Source: Umbilicaria muhlenbergii | Taxonomy: Eukaryota; Ascomycota; Lecanoromycetes; Umbilicariales; Umbilicariaceae | Direction: 5' to 3' | DNA length: 64,000 nt | Assembly: GCA_000611775.1 (NCBI GenBank) | Contig: KK106981.1 | Coordinates: 5,912,312-5,976,311, forward strand | Shown here: positions 33,651-46,436 of the stretch, piece after piece | Numbering within the stretch: the first letter of the stretch is position 1 | Layout: every line of letters starts with the position of its first letter | Position numbers and translations under genes: made by a program | The notes under the pieces: generated by a model | What the model saw: the letters and a program-made list of their open reading frames with translations, nothing else | What the model was told of the DNA's origin: nothing | The model's database searches: none

Positions 33651-36600
33651 TGGCCTTCTTTTCACGTCTATGCGATTCTACAAGCGTCGTCCCGGCCCCA
33701 CCAGGTACTTGAAGCATCTAGACGGTACCGTGGGTCCTTTGATTCACAATTGAGCAAGAGCATGATGATCTCTGATGGTTTTGGGCTGTTCTAGAGCTGA
33801 TTGACCTCATTTCAGATGCCCCTACGGCTTCTCACGATGCTCTCCGTGCTTCCATGTCATCCACGACGAAGTTGAGTCTAGGCCTATTGTAGTATAGTGA
33901 CTTCGGGGCTGATAAGGCTCGCTTACTGATAGCGGCGATACACATTTTGCCGTTGCGATGAGGTCGGAATTACGTGGTCCATGGCAACAGGATTCCTCCC
34001 CGACAATTCTGCCTTGCGTAATGTCGTCAATAGCATTGCCTAGGCAGCCTCCGCGATGCAAGTACGCATGATGAATCGAAGCAAGCACTACATCGGTGTT
34101 CGGTCAGAGTAGTCAAAGGCCTCCAGAGTATACTTATGTTGGTCACAGGATCGTTGCATGTACACTAAAAGGAAGTACCTCCGCTTTTGCACTCATTGCT
34201 TGCCAGGCACCAGCGCAAATGAAGTGGCAATCAGCAGCCGCAGGCCCCCTCAGCTATCAAGAAGTAGAGATGTTTCGAGAAATGTTCGTGTGTAGACTCC
34301 AGAAGCCTTCGATATCTACACCCTCCACTCTATGATTCTTGAAATACCTCATTCGCTGTTGACGTTGCGAAAGGCTCCCAGCTGGAGGAGGCCACTCTGC
34401 GCCTTGCACAAGCACTGCTATCCTTTTCCGACGTGATCACCAACATGGAGGTCTATGTAAGAGAATCGGACACAAGTCATGCATAGAGGGAGACCCCCAG
34501 GCGTGCCATCAAAATAAGTGGCAGTTTCAAACTGAGAAATCTGGGGAATCCTCAGCAGCAAGTTGATAATAAAAAGGCAACTCCTTGTTAAGTAAGCCTA
34601 GACTGCAGGTGAAAAGGCCCAGTGACCTCTAACAACATCTGCACAGTTCAAAACCTGTTTTGCTGAGGGGGGCCTCCCCGTGTGTGAACTGTCACTTATT
34701 TGATGTTGTGCCTACCCTCAAGGCAAATCTCCTTGCGAGCTGTTACGGGTTCCAGTGGTCACTAAGTACGGCTACAAATGGCAATCTTCAGCTGACGCCC
34801 CTCCTGATATCACAACAGTGAATGTGATACATCTATGTTCTTGAAAGGTAAGTGAAAGAGATCCGTGGCTTCTACTATCACTGCGTTGGCTGGTTGAGGG
34901 GCCCCTCAGCTGAGGCCTGGCGGTTCTCTCCCCATGCACGACTTATGTCCGATTGTCTTACGTACCATCTTGGAGACACACTACCAAAATTGGATGCGGG
35001 AGAGGTCTCTTCCTACTTTGCAGTGGCGGACCTTATGATGTGGCGAAGGGCATCGTCTTTGAAGTGGAAAAATCGGCGGAGGCGCGGCGGAACACACTCT
35101 GAGACTGGTATTTTCGAGCCTGGACTAGAAGTACGAGGATGACTCAAGGATCATCGGATCTCTATCTATCGGACGTTCTCCGACGTACTCGGAGTAGATC
35201 ATAGTAGGGCGTTATGTCGTAGGTACCTTACTTGGCTCAACCGTTTTTGCGGCGCTACAGCGGCGTGAGCGAAGCGGTGTCCGTATATACCCGATGGTCA
35301 AAGGCTCCCATCTCCCATCGCATGAAGTCAATGTGCGAGTCCTCGTAGTACCGCACACCATCGCTAGTTCGGGGTTACTATTGTATAATGCCAACCTCGC
35401 AAGCTTCTTCACATGCCTTGGCCGTTCTGATGCATTAATTGAGATGGCCTTGTAGGATGTCTGAATAGTTGTTGTGATTGATAGCGCAACTTTTGTACGC
35501 CAAAAATGAGTTGCACCGGCCATCGTTGCATTAGCCGGATCGAGACTGCTCAGGCTTTCAAAATAGGTGGCAATCATTTGATGAGGAGGTCATCCCCGAT
35601 CTTCCTTTAAAGAAGAGAATTTGGAAAAGAGTTACCCAACACCTACAAGTTCGGGTCGACCCGGTAACCTATCTCCCTGCCTCTGATTTGAGCAGAGCTG
35701 AAAATCGCTACCATCAATGGCATAACGCTTGGCGCTAGGGTCGACCCGAAATCGAGGATGTTGGTAATGCGTAGATGCTGAAAGTTGAAGTCATTGAGCC
35801 CTAGCACTACACTCTCGCCTGTATGGAATAACAATGTGCTGTGCATTATCGTTCCGCTGCTGAGGATCCCCAGGGTTTCTCTACTCTAAAGATTTATGAT
35901 TCGCCTGCTGGGCGGTACTACCTTGGAGGAACCAGCCTCATGAGCAGAAGTTCAGGAGCTTGGGTCTCTATCGGAATATATCGTAGTTTCTAATTTGGTG
36001 GTGGGAGATGCGGTCTAGACTATTCAGACTACTATTCATCGGGCGGGCAGCTCTGAGTCATATGAGATTCCGAGATTGCTACCGAAGATGAAGTCAGTAC
36101 TCTAGTACTTGGTAAACATCAAGAGAGTGCCACTATAGCTTCGTGGTATTAGGATGGCAGAGGTGGATGAGATTGTGCTTTATATCGAGGAAATCATGTG
36201 GCCCTTCCTCATCGCGGTAGAGGTGGCGAATTCTTGCTGATGTTCTGGACATGTGTCATTTCGTTTTCACGGAGCAGTTTGTTTCCGAAATGCATTATGG
36301 CAGCCAGAGCAAGAGCGTAAGTTTCGCATGTGTTCCAGTAGATGCGGTTGAGGGGCTTCCAGTACTGACAATGCCTGCATCAATTACGACAAGCATGATC
36401 CAACATGATTCTTGACCGGTTAAAGTATGGTACTTTTAATACTGCGGCTCTGGCACGCGACGCACGGACGGGACGATTGTAAGGCCAAATAAGCTTCAAA
36501 CAAGATGCATCTTGGGGTAGGCGAGCCAGTGGAGCTCATCTAGATCCCAATCCCTGCGAAGGACCCCCTGGTTCGCTGTTAGCCTACGTCTTTTCTTCCC

Positions 36601-37986
36601 GACATCGGCCTGCCACCAGGATGCAGCCAGGATGCAGCCAGGATGCAGCAGCGGTGCAGGAGTGGTGCAGCAAGTAATGCTGGCGAGGGAGCTCAGGGTG
36701 GTGTGTGACCAAGCGAATTGGATGGAGGACACCTGCGGCGACATGCCGCCACATTGCTTCGTCCTATCTTCCTGTGCGTGGAGCGGCGTGGGGTACAGCA
36801 GCCTTGGTGTGGAGCCTTGAACCGACTGCCGTTCCTCCTTCTGGGTATGACTCTTAGCTGTCGGGTGGTGCTTTAGATTGCCGCCACATAATTCGGAGGA
36901 GGCAGTCGCCAGGGAAGCATATGCAGAAGTCCGGACACAGTAGAATACTCCTACCGGTCGATTTCGAACAACAGACGTAATGGTGGTGTTTCAGTACACT
37001 GGCGACCTGCAGTTTGCGCTTAGAGAACACCGGAGGTCCTCTGCAGTCAATGTAAGCGGGGACCCTGTATCCCGTTACTGGTGTATAGCCGGGGGTCCTC
37101 CCACTGTCGGCGGTATCAAAAAGGAACTGTGTACGAATACCTCCTATGTAAGTGATAATTGGTTGTTGGCGGGGAGGGCAAAAGGCAGGCTTCCCATTGG
37201 ACCGAACGAGCGTTATCTTTATCGGCCCCTCTGCCACCAACACTCTCGAAATTGCCGGAGTACGCCCACCTTCCCCGGTCATCTCCCCCCCGGCCCCATT
37301 CCAAGCCCACGCCCACTGCCTTACCCTGACTCTCCGAGTATCGCTTTTCCTGACCCTACCTGCCCTTGGCGAGTACCTTACGGTGTAATTGCTGAGCTTG
37401 CTGGGAAGCAGGAAGCCTGCGCGGTGCAATCAATCTTGCACGCTGCGCAACATCCAATCCACTCGGACTAGCAACCTTCTCAACCCCAATCATCCTTAGA
37501 TCCTCTCCTAACGCGGCTGAAACTTCCATTTCCGAGGAGTGGACTGCATCATTATTGATTGCCCTTCGCCCTTTGCCCGCCTTTCGCGCCTTGCCACGTC
37601 CCGCTGCGTCTCCCTTGACCCCGAGTCCGGGAGGTAGTGGACATTAGGGTGTTCAATTCCAGTCGGTCTCGTCCTCGTCCCACTCACTACCGAACGCATA
37701 CCCCACTAAGGTACTCCGTACTATCAAGTAGCCGAGAGAAGTCCAAACTATCAGCTTTTACGTCCGTGCTTTTTTCTTAATCTCGCACATTTTTGACAAA
37801 CACACCTCCACCACGTTGGCCAGCCTCTTGCCACCCACGTCTACTCTGCCACGTTGAGCGGATTCCTGAGCACTATATTAGACCAGCCTTCATACGAGGG
37901 TACCCGTCAAGTGCATCGCACTCAATCGCCGCTCAAGCAATCGACCCGACTGTTGTAGCACGAATCCTACGGCCGACGCCCGTAGG
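33651..37986. other. long gene-sparse interval between HSP70 and GLT1
   Basis: In about 4.3 kb I recognise no protein family. The longest frames (36,854-37,429 on minus; 36,980-37,471 on plus) overlap each other and look accidental. Features seen are an imperfect inverted-repeat remnant at 34,489-34,720, repeated GGATGCAGCCA units at 36,615-36,650, and GATA-type words near 37,215 that could serve GLT1. TGAGGGGCC words recur at 34,243, 34,663 and 34,896. Confidence 0.55.
34489..34720. repeat. possible degenerate MITE (imperfect inverted repeat)
   Basis: The segment near 34,500-34,530 (CATCAAAATAAGTGGCAGTTT) and that near 34,685-34,712 (AACTGTCACTTATTTGATG) are imperfect reverse complements about 150 bp apart. 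No target duplication or coding capacity is evident. Confidence 0.35.
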
Positions 37987-40900
37987 ATGGGTTACTTGGA
38001 GGAAATTTACGAACCACAAATCGAAGAAGAGCAGCCAGTGAACGTCTACGAGTACCAAAACACTCCGGAGAACCGGTCATGGGCCGGTGCTCTGCCGGTG
38101 AAGCAGGGTCTCTACGACCCTGAGTTGGAGAAGGATGCCTGTGGTGTAGGCTTTGCTGCGTATGTCTTCTACTCGAGACTTTTCTGGATTACGGACACTG
38201 ACTTGTCAATAGCTCCATCAAGGGGGAAGCCAGTCACAAGATCGTCAGCGATGGTAATCTCGATCGAAACCTCTAATGGCCTCGTCGCTGACCTGAGGCC
38301 TTGCAGCGCGCAATCTTCTTTGTAACATGACCCACCGTGGGGCGGTGGGATCCGATGCTCGAGATGGCGATGGTGCTGGTGTCATGACTTCGATCCCTCA
38401 CAAGTTCTTCATCAAAAACTTCGAGCGCGAGACCGGTATCAAGCTACCGCCACTGGGCCAGTACGCTGCGGGTAACCTGTTCTTTAAGCCTGACACGGAA
38501 ATACTGAAGGAGTCTACCATCACGTTTGAAGAGATCGCGGAATCAGTGGGTCTGAGGGTACTAGGATGGCGAGAAGTACCGAGGGACTCGAGCTTGCTCG
38601 GTCCTGCGGCGCTGTCGCGCGAGCCGATAGTACTCCAACCATTCGTTGTGCCCAAGGCTGTATACGGCGAGGGAAACGAGCCAGCGACTACCGACCCGGA
38701 GCAGTTCGACGAGAAGCAATTCGAGCGCCAGCTTTACGTCCTGCGAAAGCGCGCCACCCACCAGATTGGCTTGCATAATTGGTTCTACCTTTGTTCGTTG
38801 AGCAATAAGAACATTGTCTATAAGGGCCAGCTTGCGCCAGTCCAGGTCTATCAGTACTACCACGATCTTGTGTCTGTCGACTATGAGGGACATTTCGCTC
38901 TTGTGCATTCGCGCTTTTCCACAAACACCTTCCCAAGTTGGGATCGGGCGCAGCCGCTTCGCTGGGCAGCTCACAATGGTATGCCTCTCTATCGGAAGAT
39001 ACGGGTGGTGACCGTGGCTAACTGGGGATAGGTGAAATCAACACGCTGCGTGGGAATAAGAACTGGATGAGAGCCCGGGAGGGTGTCATGAAATCGGACT
39101 TCTTCAGAGAAGAGCTCGACCTGCTGTACCCCATTATTGAAGATGGCGGCTCCGACTCTGCAGCTTTCGATAACGTGCTTGAACTCCTCACTATCAACGG
39201 CATACTATCGCTGCCTGAGGCGGTTATGCTGATGGTACCGGAAGCGTGGCAGGATAACGTGGCTATGGATCCCGCGAAGGCGGCTTTCTATGAATGGGCT
39301 TCATGTTTAATGGAGCCGTGGGATGGCCCAGCTTTGTTTGTGTTTTCGGATGGAAGGTACTGTGGTGCAAATCTAGATCGAAACGGTCTACGACCCTGCA
39401 GATACTACGTTACTGATGATGACCGCATTATCTGCGCATCGGAGGTAGGTACAATTATGATCGACCCTGAGCGGGTTGTGCAGAAAGGTCGCTTGCAGCC
39501 TGGAAAGATGCTCTTAGTCGACACAGTAGCTGGACGCATTGTGGATGACGCGGAACTCAAGCACACGGTATCAAACCGGCAAGACTTTAGGTCGTGGCTA
39601 CAGAAGGAACTGTTGGCCTTGCCTGACATAACCGAACAGTTGCAACAGCGCGGCACAGAGCTCACTTACCAGCTGAATGACATCCACGTCCAGGATGATC
39701 CCATGCTCAAAACGTTCGGTTACTCTTATGAACAGATTAGTCTCTTGTTGGGCCCTATGGCTGCCGACTCTAAGGAGGCGCTGGGTTCAATGGGTAACGA
39801 TGCTCCGCTTGCATGCCTCGCGCAACAGCCCCGTCTACTCTATGAGTACTTCCGTCAACTCTTCGCTCAGGTCACTAATCCCCCGATCGACCCCATCCGC
39901 GAAGCCATCGTCATGTCGCTCGAGTGTTACATTGGGCCGCAAGGAAATCTGCTTGAAATGGACCCCTCCCAGTGCCACCGTCTTCTACTGCCATCCCCTG
40001 TGCTCTCTATGAAGGAGTTCAATGCGCTCAAGAAGATGACGACCATCCACCACGATTGGCCTGTGAGAACCATAGATATCACCTTCCCTAAATCCGAAGG
40101 CATCCAGGGCTACATGAATGCCTTGGACCGCATTTGCGACACAGTCACCGAGAGTATCGAGAACAACGATAAGATCCTTATTTTGTCTGATCGCGCCACT
40201 TCGAAGGATCGCGTTGCTGTGTCCGCACTTCTCGCCACCGGCATGGTGCATCACTACCTAGTGCGCAACAAATGGAGGTCGCAGGCGGCCATTGTCGTCG
40301 AGACTGCCGAAGCCCGTGAGGTACACCACATGTGTGTTCTTCTTGGGTACGGTGCTGATGCCATCTGCCCTTACCTGGCGATGGAATGCATCTTGAAGAT
40401 GAACCGCGAGAAGCTCATCCGAAAGAAGCTGTCTGATGAGCAGGTCATCCAAAACTACAAGTACTCTTGTGATGGAGGTGTGCTCAAGGTTATGAGCAAG
40501 ATGGGCATTTCGACGTTGCAGAGCTACAAAGGCGCGCAGATCTTCGAAGCGCTCGGTATCGATGATTCGGTGGTTGACCGGTGTTTTACCGGAACTGCTA
40601 CCCGTATCAAGGGCATGACCTTCGAACTCATTGCCCAGGATGCATTCGCCTTCCATGAAAAGGGCTTTCCAACCCGCCCAATTGTGGGCATCCCTGGCCT
40701 CGCGGAATCCGGCGAGTATCATTGGAGAGATGGCGGCGAGCCTCACATCAACGATCCTGTCAGCATTGCTAACATCCAAGATGCTGTTCGAACCAAGAAC
40801 GACAAGTCGTACGAGGCGTATTCCATGTCCGAGTACGAGCAGATTAAGAACTGCACGCTGCGTGGTATGCTCGACTTCAATTTCGAAGATAGAACGCCTG

Positions 40901-43900
40901 TACCGATTGACCAGGTCGAGCCTTGGACCGAGATAGTCCGGCGCTTCGTGACCGGTGCCATGTCTTACGGATCCATCTCAATGGAGTCGCACTCGACTCT
41001 GGCCGTAGCCATGAACCGCCTGGGTGGTAAATCTAATACCGGTGAAGGTGGTGAAGACCCAGAGCGGAGCTTGAGAATGGACAACGGGGACACTATGCGG
41101 TCTGCTATCAAGCAGGTCGCGTCTGGACGCTTTGGTGTTACTTCAAACTACCTTGCAGATTCGGATGAGCTGCAGATCAAGATGGCGCAGGGTGCTAAGC
41201 CTGGGGAAGGTGGAGAGCTCCCAGGGCACAAAGTTTCAGGACCCATTGCCCGTACGAGGCACTCTACGCCGGGTGTCGGTCTAATTTCGCCGCCTCCACA
41301 TCATGACATCTATTCGATTGAGGATCTAAAGCAATTGATCTACGATCTTAAGTGCTCCAACCCTCGAGCACGCGTGTCTGTGAAGCTCGTCTCCGAAACA
41401 GGTGTCGGTATCGTCGCATCGGGTGTCGCTAAGGCTAAGGCAGACCACATTCTGATCTCCGGTCATGATGGTGGTACTGGCGCTTCGAGATGGACCGGTA
41501 TCAAATATGCTGGCCTGCCTTGGGAGCTGGGTCTTGCTGAGACCCATCAAACTCTTGTGCTCAACGATCTTCGAGGACGTGTCATTGTTCAGACCGATGG
41601 CCAGCTACGGACAGGTCGTGATGTCGCCATCGCCTGTTTGCTTGGTGCCGAAGAATGGGGCTTCGCTACGACTCCGCTCATTGCCATGGGCTGCATCATG
41701 ATGCGTAAGTGCCATCTCAACACATGCCCTGTGGGCATAGCCACTCAGGATCCGGAGTTACGTAGAAAGTTCCAGGGCACGCCAGAGCACGTTATAAACT
41801 TCTTCTACTATATTGCAAACGAGCTTCGTGCTATCATGGCCAAGCTAGGATATCGTACCGTCAACGAGATGGTAGGTCACTCGGAGACCCTCCGTATGCG
41901 CGAGGACCTACGCACAGAGAAGACCGAGAACCTTGACCTAGGCCTAATCCTCACCCCTGCTCACCAGCTTCGGCCAGGTGTGGCAACCTACAATGTTCGC
42001 AAGCAAGATCATCGATTGCACGTCCGCCTTGACAATAAGCTTATCGCAGAATCTGAACTTGCACTTGAGAAGGGCCTGCCCTGCCGCATCGAATGTGACA
42101 TCATCAACACCGACCGAGCGCTCGGCGCGACGCTGTCTTACCAAATCAGTAGGAGATACGGCGAAGCAGGTCTACCACAGGATACTATCCATGCAAATAT
42201 CAAGGGTTCTGCCGGTCAGTCATTCGGTGCCTTCCTGGCGCCAGGGGTGACCCTCGAACTCGAAGGTGATGCGAACGACTACATTGGCAAGGGTCTCTCG
42301 GGAGGACGCCTAATCATATATCCACCCCGCTCTGCAGTGTTCAAGGCCGAGGAAAACGTTATCGTCGGTAACGTTTGCTTGTACGGCGCGACTAGTGGTA
42401 TTTGCTACTTCCGTGGCGTGGCTGCTGAGCGTTTCGCGGTGCGCAACTCTGGTGCTACAGCTGTTGTCGAAGGTGTCGGTGACCATGGCTGCGAGTACAT
42501 GACGGGTGGTCGCGTGCTTGTTTTAGGTGGCACTGGCCGCAACTTCGCTGCTGGCATGTCCGGCGGGATTGCCTACGTACTGGACATGAACCAGGACTTT
42601 ACCAGCAAGGTGAACACCGAAATGGTGGAAATCTCTGGCCTGGAAGACCCGGCTGAAATTGCCTTTGTTCGTGGGTTGGTCGAGGATCACCATCACTACA
42701 CTGGTTCTGAGCTTGCTGCCCGTGTGCTTTTGGACTTCACCCGCGCTCTACCACGTTTTGTCAAAGTTTTACCTACTGACTACAAGCGCGTCATGGCTGA
42801 AGAGGCTGCAAAGGCCGAGGCTGCAAAGAAGGCCGAGTACCCTTTGCCTATCTTGCCTGGAAATCCTTTGCGCCAATCCCATGAAGAGTCCAAGAAGAAT
42901 GAGCATGACAAGGAAGCGCACGCCAAAAAGAATGACATGCTTGACATTGAAGAAAGCGTTGGAGACAACAAGGCTGAGAAGAAGCGGTCAGCGCTTGTGC
43001 TCGACAAGACCAAGGGTTTCATGAAATACCAGCGCAGAGCCGAGAAGTACAGAAAGCCCGAAACGAGGACCCGGGACTGGAAAGAGCTGTCCCAGCGTCT
43101 TAACGAGGATGAGCTCAAGTACCAGGCTGCGAGATGTATGGACTGTGGTGTTCCATTCTGCCAGTCTGATACCGGTTGCCCAATCTCCAACATCATTCCC
43201 AAGTGGAACGAGCTTGTATTCCAGAACCAGTGGAAGGACGCGCTCAATCGCTTGCTCATGACAAATAACTTCCCTGAATTCACTGGTCGCGTTTGTCCCG
43301 CACCGTGTGAAGGCGCTTGTGTACTGGGCATAAACGAGGATCCCGTGGGCATCAAGTCGATTGAGTGCGCCATCATTGACAGAGGGTTTGATATGGGCTG
43401 GATGGTACCTCGACCGCCGCAGAATCGTACCGGCAAGACTGTCGCTATCATTGGTTCTGGTCCTGCTGGTCTCGCCTGTGCGGATCAACTTAACAGAGCT
43501 GGCCACACTGTCACCGTCTATGAGCGCGCGGACAGGATCGGTGGCCTGCTCATGTACGGTATTCCGAACATGAAACTTGACAAGACCATTGTGCAGCGCA
43601 GAGTCAACTTCATGGCCGAGGAAGGTGTTCGCTTTGTTACCAGTACCTCTGTCGGGCCCGACGACGATGTCACTCTCGAATCACTGCGCGAAAAGCATGA
43701 TGCCGTGGTCATCGCCACGGGAGCTACTGTGGCTCGTGATCTAAAAATTCCCAACCGTGAGCTTGAGGGTATCCACTTCGCCATGCAATTCTTGCACCGC
43801 AACACCAAGTCGTTGCTCGACTCCGAGTTGAAAGACGGCGAATACATTTCTGCAAAGGACAAGCACGTCATCGTCATCGGAGGTGGTGATACCGGTAATG

Positions 43901-44603
43901 ACTGCATTGGTACATCTGTTCGTCACGGGGCTAAATCGGTAACGAACTTTGAGCTTCTCCCTCAACCGCCACCAGAGCGTGCCCGCGACAACCCCTGGCC
44001 GCAGTGGCCTCGCATCTACCGTGTCGATTACGGGCACACAGAGGTCAAGACCCACATGGGTAAGGATCCTCGCGAGTACTGCGTCATGTCCAAGGAGTTT
44101 GTCGGTGATGACGAAGGCCACGTTCGGGGTATCAACATCCACCGTGTAGAATGGACTAAGAGCGCAACCGGTGGCTGGGACATGAAGCAGGTAGAAGGAA
44201 GCGAGCAGTTCTTCCCTGCAGACCTTGTCTTACTTTCTATGGGCTTCTTGGGTCCTGATGACCGTCTGCTGGGTACTGCCGTGGAGAAGGATGCCAGGAA
44301 GAATATCAAGACACCGCCAGGGCACTACAACACCAACCTGCCCGGCGTTTTTGCTGCTGGTGACTGCCGCCGTGGACAGTCGCTCATTGTCTGGTAAGCT
44401 ATCATACAGTATTCGCACATCCGAGATCATTACTGACCGCTATTAGGGGCATCAACGAAGGTCGCCAAGCAGCTCGTGATGTTGATGTCTACCTCATGGG
44501 TGTAGGTACTCAACTCCCAACCACCGGGGGCATCATTCGCCGAGCGCCCTATGAGGTTCTCGGCCACCCCGAGCGGATGCGACAGCAGGCTGTTGCCAGT
44601 TGA
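37987..44603 (+). CDS. GLT1: NADH-dependent glutamate synthase (GOGAT)
   Basis: Five exons: 37,987-38,159, 38,213-38,253, 38,307-38,978, 39,032-44,393 and 44,447-44,603, totalling 2,134 residues, the normal length of fungal GOGAT. The chain makes two glutamates from glutamine and 2-oxoglutarate using NADH. A short propeptide precedes CGVGFAA, whose Cys is the class II amidotransferase nucleophile. The central and FMN domains follow (GHDGGTGAS), then the 3Fe-4S cluster (CIMMRKCHLNTCPVGIA), the GXGXG helix domain (GRVLVLGGTGRNFAAG) and the fused beta part. That part has CMDCGVPFC and CPAPCEGACVLGI clusters, the FAD motif GSGPAGLACA and the NAD motif VIGGGDTGND. Introns cluster in the 5' end plus one near the stop. 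The gene appears intact. Confidence 0.98.
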
Positions 44604-45311
44604 ATATAGAGATCTAATGAAGTGCGCTTAAACATACCCATAACGACCAAGACTTCCACGGGCGTGTATAGAGGGCTCTGGAAACCTAGAGAGTTGACGC
44701 ATTGATTGCTTGTATGATGGACGATTTCGATTGAACAAAAGAGATATCCATTCGCTTGCTTGCTTGCATACAGCAGTGTCAGTCGTGTTCACATTTGTTC
44801 TGTACTGCGATTGATATCCTTATCTTTTGCTGGGTGGAAAGGCTTTTGATTGATTGACGCGATTTGAAATGGGGCTTTGTGTACATCCATTGCTTTTCTA
44901 AAAATATCACTAACAACTCAAACCACGGTTCCCGTACTGCTGTGATCACTCCGAAGCTGAAAGGCATCGCTTGAAACATTAGCGGCGTGATCACAGACGG
45001 CTTGAGCTCCTCATCTTCTCAGAAACTTGCTTGAAACTATCCCGACTGCCGACAAGCGACTGTTTGATGTATCAGGCCCGCTGCGCCTCGACGGTACCAT
45101 CTATAAAACGACAGGCAAGAGCCAAGGCTCTTCTTATCTGATCCTCCAGTAATTGGCTGTCATAGCTGGCTATCATAAACGCTACTGCAGTACCGTACGA
45201 CCAACTCTCCGTAACCACCTTCTCCGCACCCAAACCCTCCCGGCCCTAACAACCAATCTTCCGATCCGATTTGAGCCCGCACCTCGAGCACCATCCCTTC
45301 CTCCCTCAACC
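44604..45311. other. intergenic
   Basis: This holds the GLT1 3' flank and the promoter of the secreted-protein gene. Near 45,101 there is CTATAAAAC, a plausible TATA box about 210 bp before the next ATG. No other gene was recognised. Confidence 0.5.
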
Positions 45312-45955
45312 ATGCACGCAATCCCCCTCACCAGCATCCTCCTCCTCGCCCTCACCGCCTGCACCTCCGCCGTCATCTCCTTCACGCCCAAAGTCTATTG
45401 CGCCAACTACCCGCAGTCAGTCGCAGGAACGTAAGTATCCCATCCACCTCTCCTCCAACCAGTCCGCTGCCTCTCCCTCCCTCCCTCCCGCCCACCCACC
45501 AGAACCCACACGCACTAACCCGCTCTAACCCCTCCCCCAGCCAAATCACCGCCCGCTCCCTCCCCCCACCCCTGATCCCCCGCTCGAGCGGCCCCATCTA
45601 CTGGTGCGCGCCCTCCAGCCAGACCTACATCGCCTGGTCGCCCGCGCACGCGATCACCGGCCCCGCCGTAGCCAACATGCTCGCCGCGGCCTCCACCTCC
45701 ATCGACACGCACATCCACGACAACGGCGACGGCGAGATCGGCGGGGATTGGAATTTCGAGGGGGACAACGGGGCGATGCCGGTTCGGATGCGGACGTATG
45801 ATGCGGGGGGGCATCATATGACGTGGGGGGTGTTGGGGGCGGCGTTGGCGGCGTTGGGGAATTGGGTGCAGGTGGGGGGCCAGGGGGAGGGGTGGGCGGG
45901 GTATTTGGAGGTGTTTGATGGGAAGAATCAGGTCGGGGCGGGGTTTTTGGGGTAA
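45312..45955 (+). CDS. small secreted protein, paralog 1
   Basis: Two exons, 45,312-45,430 and 45,541-45,955, encode 177 residues. The first 19 or so form a signal peptide (MHAIPLTSILLLALTACTSA). The mature part has one Cys in YCAN before the intron and one in YWCAPSS after it, a likely disulfide pair, then an MTWGVLGAALAALGNW helix and a C-terminal GYLEVFDGKNQVGAG strand. A homolog with the same layout and the same phase-2 intron site lies at 59,715-60,458 on the opposite strand. No known domain was recognised. Extracellular location is predicted; an effector or wall role is only possible. The 3' half has long G runs on the coding strand. Confidence 0.75.
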
Positions 45956-46436
45956 GGGCGGGGGTGTTGGTTGTGGTCGTGGCGCCGAAGTAAGGGGAGG
46001 AGCATATGAGGATGGAGGTTGCGTGGATGGTGGATGATAGCTAGTCTTTTTCTGGGGCTGGTCCTGGTGGTTGCCTTGAAAAGTTCGACTCTGTTGTATT
46101 GTGTACCTTTCGTGCGGTAATGCGGATTGCCATTGTGGGCTCCCAACCTCTCGCGAGACAACAGTATCCCTCTGGTTGAGTCTAGCAATGATGTGCTCAG
46201 TGATCGTCGAAACCAAAATTGATGGCGACCTCAGGCTGTTTCCGGCTGTGCATCTGGCTGTGCAAGACTCTGAGATGTTTGCAGCAAATCAACTGAACAC
46301 CATGATCTCCGAGATAGCAAATGATAGACGCATTCGTACCATAAAATGACGCAGGTTCAAGCGATGTGGGAGCACGCCACTCAACTAAAGCCCCAAGTCA
46401 GGTAGTCCTGTTGTGGAATTGGCACAACCGTAGCGT
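45956..46436. other. intergenic
   Basis: This is the region between convergent genes (secreted protein 1 and ORC5). An 82-codon frame at 46,101-46,349 has no recognisable feature. Confidence 0.5.

Noticed and set aside
35212-35577. 121-codon minus-strand frame
   Set aside because: No recognisable domain or splice signals, and the surrounding DNA is gene-sparse. Support is too weak to call it a gene.
36854-37429. 191-codon minus-strand frame as a gene
   Set aside because: It overlaps an equally long plus-strand frame. No domain, no promoter context, and odd composition.
42780-43506. Antisense frames of 172-223 codons
   Set aside because: They are shadows of the strongly biased GLT1 coding sequence.
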